A DNA stretch of 64,000 bases from a virus, in IMG/VR virus record IMGVR_UViG_3300049617_000207, positions 1 to 64,000 of that record. The stretch is one strand, 5' to 3'. Under the pieces are notes generated by a model that was not told the origin of the DNA, searched no databases, and saw nothing but the letters and a program-made list of their open reading frames with translations. A program made the position numbers and the translations under genes. Positions within the stretch are counted from its first letter, which is position 1. The number at the start of each line of letters is the position of its first letter. Positions 40,403-48,228 of this stretch are shown one piece after another.

Positions 40403-41898
40403 CGTAGCCTCGCTCTGCCGCCGCGCGCGCGCAGCGTGCGGTTGCGGTCGCGGCCGAGTCGGGCTCGCGCTCGACGAGGATCGCGGACACGCCTTCGGCT
40501 GCCGCTGCGACGCCGGTCGTGCCGGAACCCGCGAAGCAATCGAGGAGCAGGCCGCCCGGCGGGCACACGAGCCGGATGAGGTATTGCATGAGCGCGACCG
40601 GCTTCACGGTCGGGTGCGCGTTCTTCTCGGGCTTCTCGCTCGGGTTGGCGTCGAAGAGCGAGAGCGTCCGCAGCGCGTCTTGTTTCTCGGCGCTGCTCGG
40701 CTTGGCGACGTAGAAGAATCGCGACGCGCCGCCGCGGTCGTCATACCCGCGAGCGTTATCTTCCTTTCGGTTCTTGGAAAGCCAATCACCGCCGTCTTTT
40801 CCGTTCCGCAAATAACTCCGCGCCGACTCGCTCTCGCCGCTCTGCGCGTCGAGTTCGGCGACGCTGCAGCCGGGGACGCACTCCCACACCTCCTGCGTTT
40901 CGTCGCCGTAGAGCTTCCCGTTCGGAGCGCCGTCGCCGTTCTCGGCGCCGACGTTGAGAAACCCGCCCGGCGCGCTTTCCGCCTTCGCGCGGGTCGCCCT
41001 TCACGATGCGTTCGCCGACGCGCGCGCAGATCGGGTGATGCGAGAGGACCACGTTCGCAGGCCAGCGCCCACCGGCGGCCTGCTCAAAAGCCGGTAAGTC
41101 GGGATGCGCTCGATGCCCCGCTGCGAAGTGACCGCCGCGTATGTCGTTGCGCACCGTCGAGCCCTGCAGCGCCTCGCCTTCGGTGCCAATCCGACACGCG
41201 TCGATGTTAAGGGCGCCCGTGCCGTACTTGAGCACGTTGGCCGCGACGCTCTTTTCCGCGAGCGGCTTGCGAACGACGATCCAATGCTCGGAGGCGGGCT
41301 TGAGCGCCGTGCCCCACCCATTCCACTTCTTCGCCGCGTCGGACTTCGCTTCGTACGCGGGCAATAGCTCGCCGGGCGGAAGCGGCGTCCCATCGGGACG
41401 CACTTTTGATGCCGTCGAAATCGCATGCCCGCGTGGGCCTGTCCCCAAGAGTTTGCGGTCGATAGCCGCGGAGACGTTATGTGATTTCGGGAAACCCTGC
41501 CCAAACAAATGAACGACGCAGTCCCTTACCTCGAAGCCCGCATCCTCTAACGCCGTCGCGGTCCAATGCGACGTGCGCGGCAGCGCCCACACGACCCCGT
41601 GCGCGCCGGGCTTGAGCACCCGCAAACACTCGGCGAAGATCGGCGTGAGGGAGGCGATAAACTTCTCGCGATTCCCTATGTCGCGCGTGCCATTCGTGCC
41701 ATAACGCGTCGTCGCGCGACGAGCATACGGGGAGTCAAATGCGCCCCACGATTCCGCAGAGGGGTCATCCCAATTTTTGCCCATGAACGCGATACCTGCG
41801 GGCGGATCGGTCACGAGCGCGTCGACGGAGTCCTCGGCCATGTCGTGCAGCGCGTCGAGCGCGTCGGCGCACAGGACCCGCACGTACGCCTCACCCAT
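40395..41898 (-). pseudogene. DNA methyltransferase interrupted by a +1 frame change
   Basis: Two frames together give one amino-methyltransferase. The first (41898 to about 40970) has DALVTDPPAGIAF at about 27-39 (catalytic DPP motif) and a long target-recognition middle. The second (about 40965 to 40395) has HPTVKPVALMQYLIRL and DCFAGSGTTG (SAM-binding FxGxG). The break falls at CCGGGCGGG near 40962-40970; with one G fewer, GGFLNVGAENGDG continues naturally. Either a real inactivating insertion, phase variation at a G-run, or a sequencing error. Beta-class N6A or N4C modification; specificity unknown. Phage methyltransferases often protect against host restriction. Confidence 0.8.
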
Positions 41899-42076
41899 AC
41901 AGGCGCAGCCCCGCGGGATGCGTGCCGTGCTGCCGGATTTGATCGAGCGCGGCGTGCGCGACGTGTAGCGCCACCTCGGCCACGGGCGTCCGCGAGCCGC
42001 CTGGCAGGATGATGACGAAGACGCCGAGCTTCTGCAGTTGCACGCGCGGATCGAGCGCGATGCGGTTGCGCTTCAC
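41891..42076 (-). CDS. hypothetical small protein
   Basis: 61 residues from GTG 42076, overlapping the methyltransferase start. It has a VQLQKLGVFVIILPGG strand and a helical HVAHAALDQIRQ segment. No family was recognised. Confidence 0.5.
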   Translation of the reverse strand: MKRNRIALDPRVQLQKLGVFVIILPGGSRTPVAEVALHVAHAALDQIRQHGTHPAGLRLYG

Positions 42077-42174
42077 AGGTCGCCGTCGCCATGCCGGATC
42101 GTGATGTTGGCGGAGGTGGCGATTGCGACGGCAACGATGGCGACGGCGGCCAGCAGGTAGAGCACGACCTTCAT
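42073..42174 (-). CDS. 33-residue single-helix membrane peptide
   Basis: ATG 42174 overlaps the upstream stop. MKVVLYLLAAVAIVAVAI is a clear transmembrane or signal helix followed by a short polar tail. Confidence 0.5.
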   Translation of the reverse strand: MKVVLYLLAAVAIVAVAIATSANITIRHGDGDL

Positions 42175-42479
42175 CGCGCGTAAATCCCACGGCTTACATC
42201 GAAGATTTCGCGCACGGCTCCGCCCGCGTCGAGCGCCTCTACGCGTACCGCCCACGGTTGCCGCTCTAGCGAAGCCAAGGTGCGCGCGGTTAGCTTCGGT
42301 ACAAAGCCCGCAATCCATGACGGCATCCCCGGCTGACTCCAGATAACCCGCCACCCGCCGCCGTAACTCGCGAAGGGCGCGTCGTCGTCGACGACCGCGG
42401 TCTCGACGGCAGGCAGCGCGATAGCGAGCGGGGCGGCCAGCAGCGCGCCGAACCGAGCAAAGAACGATCCGCGCTTCAT
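42171..42479 (-). CDS. exported hypothetical protein
   Basis: 102 residues from ATG 42479. The N-terminus MKRGSFFARFGALLAAPLAI is a signal peptide with a twin-Arg-free n-region; the mature part is beta-rich with several Trp. Exported or membrane-anchored. No family was recognised. Confidence 0.55.
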   Translation of the reverse strand: MKRGSFFARFGALLAAPLAIALPAVETAVVDDDAPFASYGGGWRVIWSQPGMPSWIAGFVPKLTARTLASLERQPWAVRVEALDAGGAVREIFDVSRGIYAR

Positions 42480-42613
42480 CGCGCGAGGTCCTCGGCGGCG
42501 GCGCCGCACCGTTGACAGTAGAGCATGAGGTCGAGCCGGTGCTCGCAGCCCGCGCTCGGCGCCACGCGTTCGATAGCCGCTCGCGCGCGCTGTAGGATAC
42601 GCTCGGACGTCAT
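42476..42613 (-). CDS. 45-residue Cys-containing protein
   Basis: ATG 42613 and TGA overlap both neighbours. It is helical, then CEHRLDLMLYCQRCG, a possible single zinc site. Confidence 0.5.
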   Translation of the reverse strand: MTSERILQRARAAIERVAPSAGCEHRLDLMLYCQRCGAAAEDLAR

Positions 42614-42846
42614 CGCGCGGCCTCGATCCGCGCGAGCGCCTGATCGGCCGCAACAGCAAGCTCGTAAAGCTCTTCACGCGACACGGAGAGCGTCGTCGTG
42701 AATTGGTTCTCGACCATCGCCTGCGACCTGTCGATGAAATAGGCGCGCAGCCGCGCGAGCCGGGCGTAGCTCGGCTCGAAGGTTCCGCGGGCTGCGAGGC
42801 TCCCGCGGATCGGATCGCGGACGTCCGCGAGGTCGACGACGGCCAT
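42610..42846 (-). CDS. hypothetical helical protein
   Basis: 78 residues. Two helices (SYARLARLRAYFIDRSQAMV and ELYELAVAADQALARIEA) separated by TTTLSVSR. No family was recognised. Confidence 0.55.
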   Translation of the reverse strand: MAVVDLADVRDPIRGSLAARGTFEPSYARLARLRAYFIDRSQAMVENQFTTTLSVSREELYELAVAADQALARIEAAR

Positions 42847-42894
42847 GTTTGCGCCCTCCGTGGCGATGCGAGGTGTTAGGTCGGCGAGGTCATC

Positions 42895-43077
42895 CTAGAC
42901 GCGACGATACCACGTGGACGCACGCCGCTCTATCTCTCCGAGCTTCCGCTCGGCCTTCTTCTGCCGCAGGTACTTGGCAAGCACGCGCACGGCCTCGCTC
43001 TCGGTCACGCCTGCGTGCTTTGCAATATCGGGTAAGGCGCGCCATTCACCGGAAAGCGCGTTCCACAGATTCGCCAT
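42895..43077 (-). CDS. winged-helix/HTH regulator, 60 residues
   Basis: From ATG 43077, with GGAAG upstream. MANLWNALSGEWRALPDIA, then HAGVTESEAVRVLAKYLRQK is a helix-turn-helix; the rest is basic. It is probably a small repressor. Its own promoter has the GGTGCCCC box in the spacer, so self-control is possible. Confidence 0.6.
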   Translation of the reverse strand: MANLWNALSGEWRALPDIAKHAGVTESEAVRVLAKYLRQKKAERKLGEIERRASTWYRRV

Positions 43078-43087
43078 ATCGCTTCCG

Positions 43088-43116
43088 AGTATATCAGCGC
43101 GGGGCACCAAAGTCCA
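43088..43116 (-). promoter_or_regulatory. sigma-70 promoter for the small HTH gene
   Basis: In the minus direction TGGACT, a 17-base spacer containing GGTGCCCC, then TATACT. The -10 is 11 bases before the ATG, so the leader is about 4 bases or absent. Confidence 0.65.
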
Positions 43117-43134
43117 CTTTTCCGCGCGCGCGCA

Positions 43135-43461
43135 CTACGTCCATCGCACCACGACTTCGTTCCAGAGCGTCGCGACCGGCACGAACACACGCGGCCACGA
43201 CCGCGCCCACGCCTTGCAGCCCGCCCACTTCCAAAGCCGCTTGGGCACGAGCAGCGCCACGTAATACGGGCGGGTCGCGCGCCGGGTCGCGCGCCGGATC
43301 GCCCGCGACGCCCGCTCCCAGGGCGGCCCGTCGCACGACGGGCAGACGTTGACACTACGGTCCTCGCCATGACGGCAATAGCCGAGAAAGCGCGGCCGGA
43401 AGACCATCTCACTCCGACCCTGCGGCACGAGCCAATACGGCAGCCGCAGCCTCTCTTTCAT
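43135..43461 (-). CDS. zinc-containing basic protein
   Basis: 108 residues from ATG 43461, overlapping the upstream stop. CRHGEDRSVNVCPSCDGPPW gives a zinc site at about 32-50. An Arg-rich stretch (RAIRRATRRATR) and a Trp-rich C-terminus follow. Possibly nucleic-acid binding. Confidence 0.55.
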   Translation of the reverse strand: MKERLRLPYWLVPQGRSEMVFRPRFLGYCRHGEDRSVNVCPSCDGPPWERASRAIRRATRRATRPYYVALLVPKRLWKWAGCKAWARSWPRVFVPVATLWNEVVVRWT

Positions 43462-44141
43462 TGCATGGCCTGGCCCGGTGCCGACGGCAACACCGTGCGC
43501 ATCCGTGCGACCTTGGCCGCCAGGGTGTCCGTGCGGATACCGACCCGCTGCGCCGAGGTCATGTTCCGCCACGCGGTTATCATCGTTTGCATGGCCTCCC
43601 CGATGTCCGTCGTCGGCTCGGTCTTCGTGGGCACCGCAAGGCCCAGGAGCGCGCACAGGGCCTTCTCGATCCCGAGCAGCGTCTTGCGCTCCGAGGCGAT
43701 GACCGAGCGCAGCGACGCGGCCGATTGGAGCTTACCCGCGGCCCACGCGGCATCGGCCTGGGCCTCGTACTTCGTCATCGCCGCTTGACTGCGCGCCATG
43801 AGCTTCTCGTAACGGTCGGCCTGGACGGTTACGAGCGCCGCCCGCTCGGGGTCGCCCTCCTCGATCCGGCGCCGGGTCTCCATCCGCACGTCAAGAGAGA
43901 CCGTGCGCCGGTCCACGTCGAGCATCCCGGCGATTTGCGAGAACGTGTACCCGGCGATACGCGCGTCGTAGGCACGCACCTGGCGTTCGAGAACCGCCGG
44001 ATCGGTTGGGTCGAGCACGCGCTCGCCGCGGTCGTAAATCGGGTTCGCAGGATCGTGCGGCACCCCCTTACGCGCCCGGCGCGCTTTGCGGTTGAGCGGC
44101 CGAGGGCGGCCGTCCGTGGACCCTAATGCGACATCGTCCAT
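43458..44141 (-). CDS. probable terminase small subunit
   Basis: About 227 residues from ATG 44141. A helix-turn-helix at about 70-95 (GYTFSQIAGMLDVDRRTVSLDV) is followed by helices with EADAAW-type packing and a LRSVIASERKTLLGIEKAL segment, the layout of terminase small subunits that recognise the packaging site. Distance to terL is about 7 kb. A regulator is the alternative. Confidence 0.6.
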   Translation of the reverse strand: MDDVALGSTDGRPRPLNRKARRARKGVPHDPANPIYDRGERVLDPTDPAVLERQVRAYDARIAGYTFSQIAGMLDVDRRTVSLDVRMETRRRIEEGDPERAALVTVQADRYEKLMARSQAAMTKYEAQADAAWAAGKLQSAASLRSVIASERKTLLGIEKALCALLGLAVPTKTEPTTDIGEAMQTMITAWRNMTSAQRVGIRTDTLAAKVARMRTVLPSAPGQAMQ

Positions 44142-44213
44142 GATGATGCGCACCGTATTCCCGCACGAATACCCCTCTTTCCTGCGCGCGCGTATCCTAG
44201 TATGCTTTAGCAC

Positions 44214-44432
44214 ATGACAACGGAACGAAAAGCCGCGATAGCGGCCGACCTGCGCGAGCCGGGCTTCGAGTGCGCGTGGCGCGACGACGCGCGTGACCTC
44301 CTCGACGCCCTCGAAGAAGCGGATCGCAAGCTCCTCACTCGCGCGCCGCTTCGGGATAGCCGGGCAGGTCGGATCGCTTCACGCCACGTTCGAGGATGTC
44401 GCGGGTCGGCACGAGGTGCGTCTTGCCGGTGA
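44214..44432 (+). CDS. hypothetical small protein, convergent overlap
   Basis: 72 residues from ATG 44214, directly after a TTTCCTGCGCGC element, TATCCT and one par-type site. The first 42 residues (DLREPGFECAWRDDARDLLDAL) look like a real charged helical protein; the last 30 overlap the opposing gene and are Arg/Ser-rich. The true extent is uncertain. Confidence 0.45.
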   Translation: MTTERKAAIAADLREPGFECAWRDDARDLLDALEEADRKLLTRAPLRDSRAGRIASRHVRGCRGSARGASCR

Positions 44433-44877
44433 CGGCGTCGACGATCCGCTTGGTCGGCCCAAACTGCGCGACGACGTGCTCGATATAGGCAAGGTGGCAC
44501 GGCTCGGAGCACGTGTTCTCGTAGGCCATCCGCTCGAAGCTCTGCCCGCAATTCTGACACCGCTTCATTTCGTTCCACTCCTTGAGCGCGTCGCGACACG
44601 CGACCATGAACCGGGCGGCGGCGTCCTCGTCCATGCCCAGGCTCTTCGCGACCGTGTAAAACGTCGCATCGTGACGCGCCGCGGTCGCCGCCTCGATGAG
44701 ATAGGTGGCCTGCCGGATCGCCTCGGCCGGATCGAGCAACACGTGCAGCCGCCGGTCGCCTTCGACAAGTTCGAGCTTCACGAACGGCGCCTTATTCCAG
44801 AGCCCAAACATCGAGTCGATGAGGATGTTGGAGGATGTCGGCTGCTCGGATGCGCGCTCGCGCTCGGGGCCGCTCAC
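44335..44877 (-). CDS. hypothetical protein with zinc ribbon
   Basis: 180 residues from GTG 44877, overlapping the upstream stop. The beta/alpha N-terminal domain (VKLELVEGDRRLHVLLD) is followed by CQNCGQSFERMAYENTC...CH at about 107-128, a likely treble-clef-type zinc site. No family was recognised. Confidence 0.6.
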   Translation of the reverse strand: MSGPERERASEQPTSSNILIDSMFGLWNKAPFVKLELVEGDRRLHVLLDPAEAIRQATYLIEAATAARHDATFYTVAKSLGMDEDAAARFMVACRDALKEWNEMKRCQNCGQSFERMAYENTCSEPCHLAYIEHVVAQFGPTKRIVDAVTGKTHLVPTRDILERGVKRSDLPGYPEAARE

Positions 44878-45065
44878 GCCGCGGCCATCGCGGCCTTGTA
44901 GGCGGCGCTCTCGACGGCGTAACGCGACAGGCGGCACGGACACTCCTCACCGTGCTGGCGACCTCGGCAGCCGCTCCCGAAGTCGTCGTGCGCCTGAGCC
45001 CCGTGCCCGCACCCACAGACCGGCCCGCAGCGCCGCGGCTCGGCGTCGACCACGCCCTCCCTCAT
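44874..45065 (-). CDS. small Cys-rich protein
   Basis: 63 residues from ATG 45065. CGPVCGCGHGAQAHDDFGSG and CPCRL supply seven or more Cys/His ligands; the pattern GCGHxxxxHD is seen in small zinc proteins. Overlaps at both ends. Confidence 0.55.
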   Translation of the reverse strand: MREGVVDAEPRRCGPVCGCGHGAQAHDDFGSGCRGRQHGEECPCRLSRYAVESAAYKAAMAAA

Positions 45066-45298
45066 ACCCACGACTCCACGATGCACGGATCGTCCGTGAC
45101 GTCACGCGGTATGCGATAGAGCCCCTGCTCCTGCAACGGCGCGCGCGCTTCGGCCAGCGTCGCGAACGTCTGCGCCTCGCCATTCGTGACCGGCCCATGC
45201 GCACCGCTCAAGACGCCCCACCGGCGCACGACGTAGAGGCCGGGGAAGTCGCTCGGACTCTCATACACGGTCCAGCAGGCGAAGACGTCGGTTTCCAC
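45062..45298 (-). CDS. hypothetical protein
   Basis: 78 residues from GTG 45298 with GAGGAGAGGAGG upstream. Beta-rich (VFACWTVYESPSDFPGLYVV). A par-type site lies just before the ribosome site. No family was recognised. Confidence 0.55.
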   Translation of the reverse strand: METDVFACWTVYESPSDFPGLYVVRRWGVLSGAHGPVTNGEAQTFATLAEARAPLQEQGLYRIPRDVTDDPCIVESWV

Positions 45299-45324
45299 TC
45301 GTGGCCTCCTCTCCTCGTATGCTC

Positions 45325-45705
45325 TTACACGCTTCGAGGGGAATCCCGCCGGGCCTTTGCCTCGTGCCGGTCGACCGCGGCGGCGACGCCTTGGGCGTCA
45401 CGCAATAACAGTTCCCTCATGGCAACTTCAAAGAGCGCGGACACCGACACCTTCCGCTTCCCCCGCTGCAGCACGTACTTTGCCTCACCGGCCGCGTCGA
45501 GCACCGATTGCGGAATCGTGATCCCGATGCGGATGAGCGTATCGGGCGGGGCGGCCGAATAATCGGGCAGGCCGGGCGTCGGGCTGCGCCACTCCCCCGC
45601 TTCTTCTGCCGGTGGCCGCCGTCCGCGAGCAGGCGCCTCCGTCATGAGCGCGGCCACGTCCCCGGCGGCCCCACCGATAGCCTTGGCTTTTTCGAGTCTG
45701 TTCAT
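45325..45705 (-). CDS. ribbon-helix-helix partition partner (ParG/CopG-type)
   Basis: 126 residues. A disordered, Pro-rich N-terminus (1-55) is followed by IRIGITIPQSVLDAAGEAKY and KVSVSALFEVAMRELLLR, a strand-helix-helix of the RHH class. Small RHH proteins pair with Walker-type ParA proteins in type Ib partition loci, bind the centromere and repress the operon. It lies directly downstream of parA, with its own promoter overlapping the parA end and AGGAGAGG before the ATG. Confidence 0.65.
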   Translation of the reverse strand: MNRLEKAKAIGGAAGDVAALMTEAPARGRRPPAEEAGEWRSPTPGLPDYSAAPPDTLIRIGITIPQSVLDAAGEAKYVLQRGKRKVSVSALFEVAMRELLLRDAQGVAAAVDRHEAKARRDSPRSV

Positions 45706-45726
45706 CTCGTATGCACCTCTCCTGTT

Positions 45727-45756
45727 ATCCTAGTACGCTCGCGCCCTAGAGTGCAA
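45727..45756 (-). promoter_or_regulatory. promoter for the RHH partition gene
   Basis: TTGCAC, 18-base spacer, TAGGAT in the minus direction, overlapping the parA stop codon. The spacer and -10 overlap a partial par-type site, which suits autoregulation. Confidence 0.55.
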
Positions 45757-46474
45757 GAGTAGATGAGAGCATGCCGTACGCCTGGGCCGCTGCCGACCGC
45801 GGCGCGTATGCCAGCACGGATCGCTTCGCGAGCCCCGCCTCCGCCGCCGCAACGCCGCGCGGGATCGTCGCGATGATCGGGCCGTAGCGGGCCACCTCGG
45901 CCTCCTGGTCACGCGTGAGCGCAAGCCGGGCCTGATACATCGTAAGGACGATCCCGGCGAGCTTATGGGCCGCCTCTAGGCCGTGCAGGAGGCCAAGGCT
46001 CTGCTCCGCCCCGCGTACCGCGAGCGGCTCGGCGAGCACGGCGAGAAGCACCTGATCGGCCACGGTCACGGCGGCCTGCACGAGCGACCCGAACCCCGGC
46101 GCCGAGTCGATGATGATGACCTCGAAGCTCGACCGGCGCAACGCCGCGAGGATCGAACGGTCGCGCGAGCCGTCAAAGAGGAAGCCCAGGCGCGGCGGCG
46201 CCGCCAGGAGTGCGAAGCCCTCGGCCACGCGCACCGCGGCCTGGTCGCCCGTGTCCGCTCCGGCCAGGACCGGCAGAATCGTGCGGCTCTCCATGAGAGC
46301 GCCGGGGTCGATACCGCACGCGAAGCTCGCACCGCCCTGCGGATCGGTGTCCACCAGGAGCGTCCGCTTCCCGCTGGCCTGGGCCGCTGCCGCAAGCGCC
46401 ACGGCAGTCGTCGTCTTACCGACCCCGCCCTTGCCCGAGATAACCCCGATGATCCGGGGTGTGACAGTTCCCAC
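45746..46474 (-). CDS. parA: ParA-family partition ATPase
   Basis: 242 residues from GTG 46474. Deviant Walker A KGGVGKTTTA at about 13-22, LLVDTDPQGGASF (switch/A' motif) at about 38-50, and Walker B VIIIDSAPGFGS near 95-106. It lacks an N-terminal DNA-binding domain, as in type Ib ParA. It moves or tethers plasmid DNA on the nucleoid. With the RHH gene and repeated sites it forms a partition locus. Confidence 0.85.
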   Translation of the reverse strand: MGTVTPRIIGVISGKGGVGKTTTAVALAAAAQASGKRTLLVDTDPQGGASFACGIDPGALMESRTILPVLAGADTGDQAAVRVAEGFALLAAPPRLGFLFDGSRDRSILAALRRSSFEVIIIDSAPGFGSLVQAAVTVADQVLLAVLAEPLAVRGAEQSLGLLHGLEAAHKLAGIVLTMYQARLALTRDQEAEVARYGPIIATIPRGVAAAEAGLAKRSVLAYAPRSAAAQAYGMLSSTLAL

Positions 46475-46577
46475 CGCTGCGCTCCCTCGTCCTCTCGTAT
46501 GCTTTTGCACTAGTCTACCACATGGCACGAGGATACCAGGACAGGGGACGCCGAGGATACGAGAAGAAGAAGCGCCG

Positions 46578-46994
46578 ATGGACGCTAACTCGTGTCACGC
46601 CCTGATCCTGTCGCGCGACATCTCGGCCGGGCTCCTGGTCGCAACGATGGCCCTGCTCATCGCAACCGCGGTGCTCAGCGCGAAAACGCAGCGCATCCTA
46701 ATCGAACGCCAGGGCCGCCTCGATGAGATGCGCGAGATGATCGTGCGTGCAGAGTCCTCGGCGATGATGGCGTCGCGCGTCTCCGTGCCGTCCACCGGCG
46801 TCGCCTGCGCCGGGCTGCCCGACGGCGACCCCGCGGCCGTCCTGATCGTCCCGTGCCTCGTCTGCCATGACCCGGTACGCCTCGGCCCCCACGGGCGCAC
46901 CGTCCACTCCGACTTCGGCATGCCCGTGTGCTGCCTAACCTGCGCCGCTCGCGGGCCGGGCGACAAGCTCATCACGATCCTCGCCACGCCGTAA
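46578..46994 (+). CDS. membrane protein with cytoplasmic zinc domain
   Basis: 138 residues from ATG 46578. One transmembrane helix (about 14-34, AGLLVATMALLIATAVLS), a charged linker, then CLVCHDPVRLGPHGRTVHSD...CCLTC, a zinc-ribbon-like domain near the C-terminus. It is divergent from parA. The function is unknown. Confidence 0.6.
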   Translation: MDANSCHALILSRDISAGLLVATMALLIATAVLSAKTQRILIERQGRLDEMREMIVRAESSAMMASRVSVPSTGVACAGLPDGDPAAVLIVPCLVCHDPVRLGPHGRTVHSDFGMPVCCLTCAARGPGDKLITILATP

Positions 46995-47096
46995 TCTCGT
47001 GCGCTCGTATGCTCTTACGGAACAGGACACGACTTGACGCGTACGCTAGGATGGGTGGAAGAAGAAGGTCTACCACAAGCACAAGGAGGTGACGCC

Positions 47097-47360
47097 GTGG
47101 ACCGTATCGACCTGCACGCCCTACCCGGCGTCGCGAAGTATCTCTGCGCGCGCCTGGCCTGGGACGGCTTCGACTACGATGTCGACGCTCGGCTCGATCC
47201 GGCCTCGGCCACCGTGCTCGTGACCCTCTTCGGTGAGCGGCGCCGGTGGCTCGACGAGGAGCCGCGGGTCCTGGCGCGCCTGCGTCGTCTCTACGAGCCC
47301 GCGTGGCGCACGCCCGGCTTCGCCGTGAGCTATCGCGTCGCGGATCGGGCCGCCGCCTAG
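47097..47360 (+). CDS. hypothetical protein
   Basis: 87 residues from GTG 47097 with AAGGAGG upstream. Mixed alpha/beta, beginning VDRIDLHALPGVAKYLC. It is followed at once by a strong terminator. No family was recognised. Confidence 0.6.
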   Translation: MDRIDLHALPGVAKYLCARLAWDGFDYDVDARLDPASATVLVTLFGERRRWLDEEPRVLARLRRLYEPAWRTPGFAVSYRVADRAAA

Positions 47361-47366
47361 CAGAAG

Positions 47367-47404
47367 AAGAAGACGCCCGCGGCGGTTAGCCTCGGGCGTC
47401 TTCT
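47367..47404. terminator. convergent terminator
   Basis: AAGAAGACGCCCG and CGGGCGTCTTCTT form a perfect 13-bp stem with A- and T-rich flanks on either side. The 3' end of the leftward gene 47386-47532 lies inside it. Confidence 0.8.
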
Positions 47405-47532
47405 TGGTCCCACTCGATCCGGCGGTCGCGAACCGCGGGGCGCCGCTTCTGTTTGTGCGAGCCGCCCGGCCGCAGATTCACCGGCGGCCCCAGGCGCCCG
47501 ACGCTCGGGGCCTTGGCGTTCTTCTTTGCCAT
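47386..47532 (-). CDS. 48-residue basic protein
   Basis: From ATG 47532: MAKKNAKAPSVGRLGPPVNL, then a basic tail ending in DQEDARG. The stop lies within the terminator stem. It is probably a nucleic-acid-binding or disordered peptide. No family was recognised. Confidence 0.5.
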   Translation of the reverse strand: MAKKNAKAPSVGRLGPPVNLRPGGSHKQKRRPAVRDRRIEWDQEDARG

Positions 47533-47533
47533 G

Positions 47534-47881
47534 CTAGTCTTCGAGGTCTTCGAGCGTGCGCACGATGCGGTCGACCCGCAGCCCGCCGCAGCCGTTGATC
47601 GGCGAGATGCTCATTTTCCACAGGGTCACGGCGCCGTCGAGGGTTTGGATCGCGCCCGAGATGGCACCGTCGAATTCGCCTGCTCCGGCGAGCCAATTCG
47701 TCTGCTTCACGGAGAGCCACTTCCCGGCGTGCATGTGCAGGTGCGCGTCGTCCACGTAGTCGCGGCGGAAGGTCGACACGTTCTTGCGGATCATGTCGAG
47801 CACGACGGGGACCACGAGCGCCTGCACGGCCGGGTGCAGGTTCTTCGCGCTGTATTTCGGGGCTCTTTTGGCGTATGCCAT
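47534..47881 (-). CDS. hypothetical protein
   Basis: 115 residues from ATG 47881 (MAYAKRAPKYSAKN). It contains VQALVVPVVLDMIRKNVSTF, a helix, and a HLHMHAGKWLSVKQTNW segment. No clear ribosome site precedes the ATG. It is driven by the promoter at 47927-47955. Confidence 0.55.
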   Translation of the reverse strand: MAYAKRAPKYSAKNLHPAVQALVVPVVLDMIRKNVSTFRRDYVDDAHLHMHAGKWLSVKQTNWLAGAGEFDGAISGAIQTLDGAVTLWKMSISPINGCGGLRVDRIVRTLEDLED

Positions 47882-47926
47882 GATGTCGGGGTGTGCTTTC
47901 TGCGGGCCTTCGCTCGCGACTCGCTT

Positions 47927-47955
47927 ATCGTACACCCTGCGCGCTGGAAAGTCAA
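47927..47955 (-). promoter_or_regulatory. sigma-70 promoter, GGTGCCCC/TTCCAGCGCGC family
   Basis: TTGACT, 17-base spacer TTCCAGCGCGCAGGGTG, TACGAT. A GGGGCACC box sits seven bases upstream of the -35. Confidence 0.85.
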
Positions 47956-47971
47956 TGCGACAGGTGCCCCG

Positions 47972-48058
47972 TTATCGCCGCTTCCACAGGTGGCACGTCT
48001 TCGCGTGCCAAGGTCCGGCCGGAAGCCCGTTCGCCGAGTAGCACGCACACTTGCTCAT
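47972..48058 (-). CDS. 28-residue Cys-rich micro-protein
   Basis: ATG 48058 overlaps the upstream TGA. It reads MSKCACYSANGLPAGPWHAK then TCHLWKRR. Cys and His positions suggest one metal site. Supported by coupling only. Confidence 0.4.
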   Translation of the reverse strand: MSKCACYSANGLPAGPWHAKTCHLWKRR

Positions 48059-48228
48059 CCGCGCGTGCCCTCGAAGCACATGCAGTCGCCGCCCGCGGCG
48101 AGTGCCCCGCACCGGCAATAGCTCCCATCGGGGTGCCGGTTCGCGTCGTAGCGGGGATCGAGGCTCGGGCGCTGCGCATCGGAGCAGTCGCAGCCCAAGG
48201 GGCGGCAGGTCGGGCACTCGTCGTCCAT
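48055..48228 (-). CDS. small Cys-rich protein
   Basis: 57 residues from ATG 48228 (TAATG overlap). CPTCRPLGCDC, CRCG and CMC give up to eight Cys, probably two zinc sites. No family was recognised. Confidence 0.55.
   Translation of the reverse strand: MDDECPTCRPLGCDCSDAQRPSLDPRYDANRHPDGSYCRCGALAAGGDCMCFEGTRG

Larger units (their letters stand above)
44197..47018. repeat. set of short sites CTMGTATGCTYTWRC around the partition genes
   Basis: Plus-strand copies: 44197-44211, 45314-45328, 46494-46508 and 47004-47018, with partial copies at 45706-45714 and 45730-45740. They flank parA and its partner, sit just upstream of gene starts, and are absent elsewhere as far as I can see. Their placement fits a partition centromere (parS) and/or operators for the RHH protein. 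Confidence 0.6.

Noticed and set aside
47030-47056. TTGACG...TAGGAT as a promoter for the 47097 gene
   Set aside because: The two boxes are only seven bases apart, too close for sigma-70. The real promoter for this gene was not identified.
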